Below, one piece after another: positions 8,928 through 16,160 of a stretch of DNA of 45,717 nucleotides. Location of the stretch: the NCBI RefSeq assembly GCF_029054785.1, contig NZ_JAIDEN010000026.1:1-45717 (forward strand). Direction: 5' to 3'. The DNA comes from Duncaniella sp. (GTDB lineage: Bacteria > Bacteroidota > Bacteroidia > Bacteroidales > Muribaculaceae). The first letter of the stretch is position 1. Each line of letters starts with the position of its first letter. Made by a program: the position numbers and the translations under genes. The notes under the pieces were generated by a model, which ran no database searches, was not told the origin of the DNA, and saw nothing but the letters and a program-made list of their open reading frames with translations.

Positions 8928-10340
8928 ATGAAAAAGACCATCATATCATTCCTCACCTTTGCCGGACTTATCAGCCTGAGCTCCTGCTCAGACTTCACCG
9001 ACATCGACCCGAAGGGCACCAACCTGCTCAAGAGCGCCGAGGAACTCGAAATGCTCCTCAACATGGAGTATTCGTCAGTCTACTCCGACCAGATGTCATA
9101 TCTGACCGGTGACCTCCTGCCCAACACCAACATCCCCTCGCTCATCAACCGTCCGCAGAAAGACATCAACGCCATCCTGCTGACCTGGGACGAGGCCGGA
9201 CATGCAAAAGAGATGATCGAGCAGACCACCAGCGACGCCCACTACACCTCATTCTATAATATCATCGGTGCCGTCGCAAACCCGATCCTCACCAACATCG
9301 ACAATGCCACCGGTGACCCGCTGCTCAAGCAGCAGGTCAAGGGAGAGGCCCTGGTACTCCGCGCCTTCTTCCACTACCTGCTTGTTCAGAAATTCGCCAA
9401 GGCCTATGATCCCTCATACGCCGCCGAGACTTCGGCCATCCCCTATCTGACCCAGTCGCAGAACATCCTGGCCACCATCCCGCAGCAGACTCTTGAATAT
9501 GTCTACAACCACATCATCAAGGACCTCGACGACGCCATCAACCTCGGCGCGCTCCCCGAAAAGCCCGTCAACCACATGCGCGTCGGACTTCCTTTCGCCT
9601 ATGCTGTAAAAGCCATGGCGCTCATGGCCATGCAGCGCTACGACGAAGCAGCCGAAGCAGCTGAAAGCGCGCTCGCCATCAATCCGACCGTACTTGACTA
9701 CAACAACTGCCTCAATGCCCGCGGACTCATCAGCCGTCCCTTCATGGACTGCCAGGAAGACTTCTTCGTGTTCCGCTCGATCATCGATGTCAAAGGCATC
9801 CAGGCCGAGACAATGGCCCGCTTCGAGGACGGCCACATCTGCCGCGACAAAATCTCGACCTACAACGCCCTCACCGGTCAGGACATCGACTACGGCACCG
9901 TCCTCATCGGCATTCCCGCCACGATGACCGCAGAATTCAGCCCCAACTGGAACAATTTCGGTCTGAAGACTTCGCAGATGCTTCTGATTCTCGCCGAATG
10001 CGAGCTCCACAAAGGCAACGTCACTCCCGCGATGGGCTATATCGACCAGCTGCGCAAAAACCGCATCCTCGCTGAAAAATATGCGCCCCTGCAAGGTTCT
10101 GTCACCACTCTCGCCGACGCAATCGCTCACTACAAGCAGACAGCCCACGGCGAGAACATATACAGCTACTACAACTTCGTGGACCGCAAGCGCTGGACAC
10201 GTCTGGACAATTTCAAGGAGACCTACACCCGCACCATCATGGACAAGACCTACACCCTCTCCCCTGAATCGGACATGTGGATCTTCCCCTTCCCCCAGAA
10301 CGTGACCAACCTCAACCCCTCCATCAAACAGAATTATTAA
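8928..10340 (+). CDS. susD: SusD/RagB family surface lipoprotein
   Basis: Surface lipoprotein that caps the SusC barrel and binds the ligand. The 470-residue product has a lipoprotein signal ending LSSC. The typical helical SusD core includes EALVLRAFFHYLLVQKFAKAY (about 146-166) and TPR-like helices (AYAVKAMALMAMQRYDEAAEAAESAL), and it ends in a DMWIFPFPQNVTNLNPSIKQNY tail characteristic of the family. An in-frame ATG at 8916 would add four residues; 8928 gives the cleaner signal peptide. It lacks an obvious carbohydrate-binding signature, so the substrate remains open. Confidence 0.93.
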   Translation: MKKTIISFLTFAGLISLSSCSDFTDIDPKGTNLLKSAEELEMLLNMEYSSVYSDQMSYLTGDLLPNTNIPSLINRPQKDINAILLTWDEAGHAKEMIEQTTSDAHYTSFYNIIGAVANPILTNIDNATGDPLLKQQVKGEALVLRAFFHYLLVQKFAKAYDPSYAAETSAIPYLTQSQNILATIPQQTLEYVYNHIIKDLDDAINLGALPEKPVNHMRVGLPFAYAVKAMALMAMQRYDEAAEAAESALAINPTVLDYNNCLNARGLISRPFMDCQEDFFVFRSIIDVKGIQAETMARFEDGHICRDKISTYNALTGQDIDYGTVLIGIPATMTAEFSPNWNNFGLKTSQMLLILAECELHKGNVTPAMGYIDQLRKNRILAEKYAPLQGSVTTLADAIAHYKQTAHGENIYSYYNFVDRKRWTRLDNFKETYTRTIMDKTYTLSPESDMWIFPFPQNVTNLNPSIKQNY

Positions 10341-10419
10341 TGCGGGATCGGGGCTGAACCGTCGCATCGCAGTCTGCTGCGACAGGTTTTGCACCCGATG
10401 CCCGACACTCTGATCAGCA

Positions 10420-12396
10420 ATGAAATCAAGAACACTGATTCTGACCCTTTGCCTTGCCGCCATCCTGATTCCGTTCAGGGTGGCTGCAAAGCATAATATA
10501 TCGGTCCTCTACGTCGGCGGATCGCCTGACCGCGGCGTAGTGATGGGACTTTCAGCCGATTCGGCCAAGCTCGCAGCCTCCGCCAAGCAGCGCTCCGCCG
10601 ACTTCACCCGCTTCCTCCGCTCGCGCTTCAAGAAAGTCAAGGCTATCGACGCAGCTGACTATCAGGCCGCGATGTCAGACGGCTATGACGTCACCGTTTT
10701 CGACGGCCATCCCAAACCCCACAGCGTCACCACTGATGCCAGAGGACGCCAGATCGCCAGAATGTTTCCTGAAGGCTTTGACCGCCCGACAATCAGCATA
10801 GCCGACGCAAGCGCCGCCATCAGACAGGGCACCGGCAACAAGAACGACTGGTATTGCCTCTGCCTCCAGAACAAGGCCATGCGCTGGAAAAAGGATCACC
10901 CGATTTTCAAAGGCCCCTACAAGGTCAACATCATCCCTGAGATCAACCCCACACCCGCAGGCGCCATCGAGACCGCCGAACTCTACGGCGACGAAGTGCC
11001 TGACTCTGTCGAGATGTGGACCGTACAGAAGCTGAACTACACCGACGACCCTGAAATCCGCGTCGGCCTCGTCTGCCGCCCCTGGGGCTACGAAGACTCG
11101 CCGGAAGCCGAAATCATTTCCGGAGGCGTGTCGTCGAAGAGCATCGATGCCGTGGCCATAGGCCGCCACGCCAACTTCTTCCACTGGGGATTCGGAGCCT
11201 CCCCTTCAGGTCTGACCGAAGCCGGACGCGCCGCCCTGGCCAACGCCATCGTCTACATGGCTGAACTCGGCCCCTGCCGCGTCATCGCCCGCAAGAACAA
11301 TGACGAGATCGCCACACGCAGCAGCATCTCGCATGCCAAAGGCGAGATTGCCCGCTCGGCCTGGGACACCGAAAACAAGGCCCGGCTGAACTTCTATCTC
11401 AAGGTCGACAGCGGACAGCAGGCCGCCAAGGCGAAACTTGCCGCCGGCGAACCGCTGACCCTGGCTGACTCGGCTTACATTTCGATTCCGCCTCAGCGCC
11501 GTCCGCAGCCAACCCCCTACGCCGACTTCATCCGCCTGCGTGAACCGGATCTCTTCCACATTTTCGGTGACGACATCGAGGAGTATAACCGCTACTACGA
11601 CCGCAACACCCCCTGGTTCCGCCCCGCCGCAGGTCAGATCCACCGTCTTGACATCGACGAGGATGTCCGCTCGCTCAGCATCGCCAACAATGACATCCGC
11701 CTGCTGGAAACCTGCATCGGCATGCTCGAACAGGGCGGAAGCGACGCAGCCAAGGCCTCGGCGATCCTCGAACGCTACACCCTCTGCCGCTTCTCCACTC
11801 CCGACGAATGGCGCCGGTGGTTCACAGCTAACCGCGACCGTCTGTTCTTCACCGAGTCCGGCGGATGGCTCTGGCTTGTCGACACCCAGGACAGCTCCGT
11901 CCCCGGCAACGACTACTCGGTTCTCTCAAAACCGGCCGAGCCCAAAGCAGCGGCCGAGCAAAAGCCGCGCCCCGGAACCGGCGCACCTCCTCAGACAGCC
12001 AAGTCCTCCGGCATGCCCGCCACCGACCGTGAGAATCCCGTTGCGTCCAAAGCCGAGCTGGTCATCAACCCCGACGGCACCCGCGACATCGTCATCACTC
12101 TCAGCATCCACCCCGGATTCCATCTCTATGCCAATGTCGACGAAGCCGACCCGTTTATTCCAACAGAGATCAAGCTCACACTCCCCGAAGGCGTGAAAGC
12201 CGAAGGCCCGATGAGCTATCCCTCGGTCACCCCGTCGAAAAACGCGACCACCTATTATAAAGGACTCTGCCGTTTCATCCAGCGCATCTCAGGCACCACC
12301 GACAGCGAAGCCATTTGCGAGCTGAACTATCAGAGCTGCGACAACTCCGTCTGTCTGCGCCCGGTCAGCACCACACTGAAAATAAATCTGAAATAA
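10420..12396 (+). CDS. ThuA-like domain fused to DsbD-alpha-like domain, secreted
   Basis: A 658-residue exported protein (signal peptide about 1-23). Residues 26-290 resemble the ThuA/glutamine-amidotransferase-like fold (ISVLYVGGSPDRG, VTVFDGHPKP, FHWGFGASPSGL). The middle is helical. After a Pro/Ala linker near 510-540, residues 545-658 resemble the N-terminal (alpha) domain of the thiol:disulfide interchange protein DsbD. The redox-type cysteines are 640 and 645, with Cys633 nearby (E. coli DsbD uses 103 and 109). It follows susD by 79 bases and appears to be the third gene of that operon. The combination suggests a periplasmic redox step linked to the imported ligand, but this is inference. 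Confidence 0.7.
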   Translation: MKSRTLILTLCLAAILIPFRVAAKHNISVLYVGGSPDRGVVMGLSADSAKLAASAKQRSADFTRFLRSRFKKVKAIDAADYQAAMSDGYDVTVFDGHPKPHSVTTDARGRQIARMFPEGFDRPTISIADASAAIRQGTGNKNDWYCLCLQNKAMRWKKDHPIFKGPYKVNIIPEINPTPAGAIETAELYGDEVPDSVEMWTVQKLNYTDDPEIRVGLVCRPWGYEDSPEAEIISGGVSSKSIDAVAIGRHANFFHWGFGASPSGLTEAGRAALANAIVYMAELGPCRVIARKNNDEIATRSSISHAKGEIARSAWDTENKARLNFYLKVDSGQQAAKAKLAAGEPLTLADSAYISIPPQRRPQPTPYADFIRLREPDLFHIFGDDIEEYNRYYDRNTPWFRPAAGQIHRLDIDEDVRSLSIANNDIRLLETCIGMLEQGGSDAAKASAILERYTLCRFSTPDEWRRWFTANRDRLFFTESGGWLWLVDTQDSSVPGNDYSVLSKPAEPKAAAEQKPRPGTGAPPQTAKSSGMPATDRENPVASKAELVINPDGTRDIVITLSIHPGFHLYANVDEADPFIPTEIKLTLPEGVKAEGPMSYPSVTPSKNATTYYKGLCRFIQRISGTTDSEAICELNYQSCDNSVCLRPVSTTLKINLK

Positions 12397-12482
12397 GGAA
12401 GGGAGTTGGAGATACGCCACTCAGGTTTCAACCCGTATCACCGCCCCCCTCCAAGGCAAAAAACAGTCCGATCCGTCATAAA

Positions 12483-12525
12483 AATCCGCCCGGTTATCAT
12501 TTTTTGTAAGATAACCGGGCGGATT
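12483..12525. terminator. Perfect 16-bp hairpin after the susCD operon
   Basis: AATCCGCCCGGTTATC (12483-12498) pairs perfectly with 12510-12525 around an 11-base loop. No T-run follows on the plus strand, but the minus-strand side is followed by five T. It may work weakly in both directions. It separates the susCD operon from the MITE and prolyl oligopeptidase. Confidence 0.6.
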
Positions 12526-12535
12526 GCTTGGCAAA

Positions 12536-12763
12536 TAGTCTGTTTAATAACAATAGTTAAAATCTGAGCGACGGTATTATCTTTTTTTCTTTTAATAATT
12601 TCATGTTTGAGAATTTTTAAAGTTACCAGAGCCTTGGTGTCTCTTTTGCTAAATTGTTGAAATTCGTCAGTCGCATAGCTCGCCATGCTCCTTTCTCATT
12701 TACAACAATTTATCTAAAAGATACTCCACTCAGATTTTAACTCTTGTTATGAAACACCCTCTA
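12536..12763. mobile_element. Complete 228-bp MITE-like element
   Basis: The termini are inverted repeats. Bases 12541-12568 (TGTTTAATAACAATAGTTAA...) and the complement of 12729-12756 agree at 26 of 28 positions, with looser similarity outward to TAG and inward to about 45 bp. The interior is AT-rich and shared with the window-end copies. No transposase is encoded. A minus-strand frame starts at 12686 inside the element and reads out through its left end. The copy at 45600 lacks the matching start codon (ATA for ATG), so this is probably not a gene. The outer TA at each end would suit a TA target, unproven. The element fills most of the 12397-12869 gap. Confidence 0.75.
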
Positions 12764-12802
12764 AAAATTGCTATCTCAGGTGTCAGATTTAAAATTAAAT
12801 CG

Positions 12803-12810
12803 TAATTTTG
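12803..12810 (+). promoter_or_regulatory. -7 box of the prolyl oligopeptidase gene
   Basis: TAATTTTG followed by CGG, 60 bases before the start codon at 12870 and 40 bases after the end of the MITE. Insertion of the element may therefore have changed what lies upstream of this promoter. No clear -33 box is visible. Confidence 0.6.
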
Positions 12811-12869
12811 CGGAGAGGCAACCCGATAAAGCCTCATTTTTAACCAAAATCATCACCCCCAAAAACACC

Positions 12870-14999
12870 ATGTCAATCTCCCGAAATTTAGCTTACGCCA
12901 CCATGACGACTTTGGCTTTAGGCTCATTGGCCGGATGTTCACATCAAAAACAGCTCGCCTATCCGGCGGCTCCGTCTGACAACACCGTTGACACGATCTT
13001 CGGAATGGTTGTCCCTGACCCCTACCGTCCGCTCGAAAACGACACCGCAGCCGAAACCCTCCGCTGGGTCGAGGCCGAAAACAAAGTGACGGAGGACTAT
13101 CTTTCAAAAATCCCCTTCCGGTCAAAGATCAACGCCCGCCTGACCGAGCTTAACAACTACGTCAAGCGCGGAATGACACATCGGGAAAACGACGGCATGT
13201 TCTACTTCTTCGAGAACGACGGCCTGAAGAACCAGTCCGTGCTCTACCGCAAGCCCACTCTCGACAGCACCGAGCGCGAAGTATTCCTCGACCCCAACAA
13301 ACTCAGCGATGACGGCACCGTGGCCCTGACCGGAGTCTTCCAGTCGAAAGACGGAAAATATACCGCCTACACCATCAGCCGCAGCGGTTCGGACTGGACC
13401 GAAATCTTCGTGATGGACACCAAGACAAAAGAACTCCTCCCCGACCACATCCTCTGGGGCAAGTTCACCGAAGCCTCCTGGGACGGCGACGGCTTCTATT
13501 ACAGCGCCTACCCCACACCTGAAGAAGGCAAGGAATTCTCCAACGCCAACCAGAACCATCTTGTCTACTATCACAAGCTCGGCACTCCGCAGAGCGAGGA
13601 CACCATCGCATTCAGCGACCCCGCACATCCTTTCCACTTCCACTCCGCCCAGGTTGCCGAATCGCAGCCCGTCACCTTCGTCCACATTGGCGGCGCAGGT
13701 GTAGGCAACGCCCTGAAAGTACGCAAGAACGGCGCTTGGGTCGACATGGCTCCCACTCAGGAATACTCAAACGACATCATCGATGTCATCGACAACAAGA
13801 TCTATATCCTGACCTCCTACGGCGCACCCAAGAAACGCCTCATGACAGCCGATCTGGCCAACCCGTCGATCGAAAACTGGAAAGAGCTCGTCCCTGAGGC
13901 CGACGGAGTTCTCTCCGCCGCCCAGTTCTCCGGCGACAAACTCTTCCTCACCTACGAGAAGGACGCCGCAAACCAGGTTGCCATTTACGACATCAACGGC
14001 AAGAAGGAATCAGACATCAAACTCCCCGGCTACGGCACTGTCAGCGTCTACACCGAGCGCAAACACCCCGGCGAGGTATATTACAGCTTCTCGTCATTCA
14101 CCGCTCCCGCCGCACAGTATGCCTACGACATGGCCACAGGCGAAAGCAAGCTCCTCTTCCAGGCCGAGATCAACGGCGTGGACCTCGGCGAATATGTCAC
14201 CGAACAGGTCTTCTACCCCTCGGCTGACGGCACGAAAGTTCCCATGTTCCTCACCTACAAGAAAGGCCTCGAACGCAACGGCAAGAACCCCGTCTACCTC
14301 TACGGCTACGGCGGCTTCAACGTCTCTCTCACTCCCGGCTTCTCGGCCAACCGCATGGTGCTCCTTGAAAACGGTGTGATCTACGCCCAGGCCAACCTCC
14401 GCGGTGGTTCGGAATACGGCGAGGAATGGCATCAGGCCGGAACCAAGATGAACAAGCTCAACGTCTTCAACGACTTCATCGCCGCTGCCGAATATCTCGT
14501 CAAGGAAGGCTGGACCTCTCCTGACTATCTCACCATCGAAGGCGGCAGCAACGGCGGTCTGCTCGTCGGAGCCACTGTCAACATGCGCCCCGACCTCTTC
14601 AAAGTGGCAATTCCCCGCGTAGGCGTGATGGACATGATGCGCTACCATCTCTTCACAATCGGCTGGAACTGGGCCTCTGACTACGGCACCAGCGCCGACT
14701 CGCCCGAAATGGCAAAATATCTCCTCGACTACTCGCCGATCCACACCATCCGCAACGACGGCACCCCCTACCCGGCCATCCTCGTCACCACAGCCGACCA
14801 TGACGACCGAGTAGTCCCCGCCCACTCGTTCAAATATGCCGCAACCCTCCAGGCCGCCGACACCGGTGACGCTCCCAAGCTCATCCGCATCGACTCCAAG
14901 GCCGGCCACGGCGCAGGCAAACCCATTGCCAAAGTGATCGATGAGTACACCGACATGTTCTCATTCATGTTCGAAAACCTTGGCATCGAGCCTAAATAA
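12870..14999 (+). CDS. Prolyl oligopeptidase family serine peptidase (S9A), lipoprotein
   Basis: Cleaves short proline-containing peptides on the carboxyl side of proline. The 709-residue product is the usual S9A length, with a lipoprotein signal ending LAGC, so it is anchored in the periplasm or envelope. An N-terminal segment and seven-bladed propeller (about 30-420) precede the alpha/beta-hydrolase domain. The catalytic triad is visible: Ser560 in GGSNGG, Asp within ADHDDRV (643-647) and His680 in AGHGAGKP. Downstream of the stop codon the last 37 bases of the gene are repeated three more times. It follows the susCD operon, which could suggest joint peptide use, though it has its own promoter. 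Confidence 0.95.
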   Translation: MSISRNLAYATMTTLALGSLAGCSHQKQLAYPAAPSDNTVDTIFGMVVPDPYRPLENDTAAETLRWVEAENKVTEDYLSKIPFRSKINARLTELNNYVKRGMTHRENDGMFYFFENDGLKNQSVLYRKPTLDSTEREVFLDPNKLSDDGTVALTGVFQSKDGKYTAYTISRSGSDWTEIFVMDTKTKELLPDHILWGKFTEASWDGDGFYYSAYPTPEEGKEFSNANQNHLVYYHKLGTPQSEDTIAFSDPAHPFHFHSAQVAESQPVTFVHIGGAGVGNALKVRKNGAWVDMAPTQEYSNDIIDVIDNKIYILTSYGAPKKRLMTADLANPSIENWKELVPEADGVLSAAQFSGDKLFLTYEKDAANQVAIYDINGKKESDIKLPGYGTVSVYTERKHPGEVYYSFSSFTAPAAQYAYDMATGESKLLFQAEINGVDLGEYVTEQVFYPSADGTKVPMFLTYKKGLERNGKNPVYLYGYGGFNVSLTPGFSANRMVLLENGVIYAQANLRGGSEYGEEWHQAGTKMNKLNVFNDFIAAAEYLVKEGWTSPDYLTIEGGSNGGLLVGATVNMRPDLFKVAIPRVGVMDMMRYHLFTIGWNWASDYGTSADSPEMAKYLLDYSPIHTIRNDGTPYPAILVTTADHDDRVVPAHSFKYAATLQAADTGDAPKLIRIDSKAGHGAGKPIAKVIDEYTDMFSFMFENLGIEPK

Positions 15000-15113
15000 C
15001 TCCATGTCCGAGAACATCGGCATCGAGCCTAAATAACCACATGTTCGAGAACATCGGCATCGAGCCTAAATAACCACATGTTCGAGAACCTTGGCATCGA
15101 GCCTAAATCCCCA
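14966..15113 (+). repeat. Four tandem 37-bp units at the 3' end of the peptidase gene
   Basis: Units begin at 14966, 15003, 15040 and 15077 (CATGTTCGAGAAC...). The first encodes the last residues and stop codon of the peptidase. Because 37 is not a multiple of three and each unit carries TAA, the extra units are not translated with it. Differences are few (CTT/ATC, TGTTC/TGTCC), so the expansion looks recent. Confidence 0.92.
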
Positions 15114-15141
15114 CCCTGAACAGATTCCCACTACCCTGCAA

Positions 15142-16074
15142 ATGAAACCACTGACCCGGCTACCGCTTTTCATTGCCCTCTCACTGCTCTCGATCGCTCT
15201 TCACAGCTGCTTCACAGGAGTCGAATACACTCCGAAAGTCTCCGAGCGCGATGTGAGGCGTGAAAACATCACTTCCACTCCTGAGGACACCTTTCTGGCC
15301 AACGTGGCCGACAGTCCCCTCAGGGAGTGGAAGCCGGGGAAAAGGTTTTTCGTTACCGACAACAAGATCAGGCTCATATTCGGGGCCACGGCCTCGCCCT
15401 ACGATTCGCTCGGCGGCAAGGTGATCAGCTTTGTCGACGCCCGCGAGGCTCCCTCGATCGTAGGCACCTCGGTGACCGACCTGACATTCGCCGCGGACGA
15501 CGGTCGCCGCTTCGTCTACCGCATCAACCGCCCGCTCTCAGCCGTGATGAACCAGGAGAGTCTCAACGTACCCTTCACCATTCAGGAAAGCCTCGTCAAT
15601 CAGGCCGATTCGCTGATGCGCGGCAAAAAATTCTATGTCATGACCCGCACCTGGCGCGACGACTCAGACAACTCCGTCAGCGGACGCCAGTTTGTCGAAG
15701 TCAACATCGACTCCGTCACCCACGGCAACGACATCTACCCGATAAAAGTCTCATTCACCGACCTCCTGGGCACCTCGGCACGCATCTTCCTCCATCCCGG
15801 ACCGCGCGGCCACACCCCACGCTCATTTCCCGCACTCTTCTCCTTCACCGATCCACGTCTAAGATATCCATCTGTCACCGATGCCGTCTGGGAAAACATC
15901 ATCAACGGTCGTGTCGCAATTGACATGACGCGTGAAGAATGCCGCCTTGCCCTCGGAATGCCCCGCGAAGTAGACCGCGGTGCCGACAATTCCTTCCTCC
16001 GCGAAGTCTGGCTCTACGAAAACGGCATCTATCTCGTCTTCGAAGACGGACTTCTGAAACGCTACCGCCGCTGA
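15142..16074 (+). CDS. Hypothetical lipoprotein
   Basis: A 310-residue lipoprotein with a signal ending LHSC; no family recognised. The body is beta-rich with a segment RFVYRINRPLSAVMNQESL and a C-terminal part beginning MTREECRLALGMP. That part resembles the small BamE/SmpA-like motif in which a helix (TREECRLALG.P) is followed by strands (EVWLYENGIYLVFEDGLLKRYRR), a hint only. The start at 15142 is chosen because the upstream extension lies in the tandem repeat and begins with TTG. It sits 143 bases after the peptidase and 86 bases before the GH95-like gene. Confidence 0.75.
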   Translation: MKPLTRLPLFIALSLLSIALHSCFTGVEYTPKVSERDVRRENITSTPEDTFLANVADSPLREWKPGKRFFVTDNKIRLIFGATASPYDSLGGKVISFVDAREAPSIVGTSVTDLTFAADDGRRFVYRINRPLSAVMNQESLNVPFTIQESLVNQADSLMRGKKFYVMTRTWRDDSDNSVSGRQFVEVNIDSVTHGNDIYPIKVSFTDLLGTSARIFLHPGPRGHTPRSFPALFSFTDPRLRYPSVTDAVWENIINGRVAIDMTREECRLALGMPREVDRGADNSFLREVWLYENGIYLVFEDGLLKRYRR

Positions 16075-16160
16075 TCCCCGCCCCGCGCTCCCTCATCTCT
16101 ACCCTCCTACAACCTACCGCAAAACAAATCTACAATGCCTTAATCATCCAATTCCACATC

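Noticed and set aside
12438..12686. 82-codon minus-strand frame starting inside the MITE
   Set aside because: It reads out of the element through the left terminus and the adjacent 16-bp hairpin, and the corresponding start codon in the copy at the window end is ATA. It is more likely chance than a gene.
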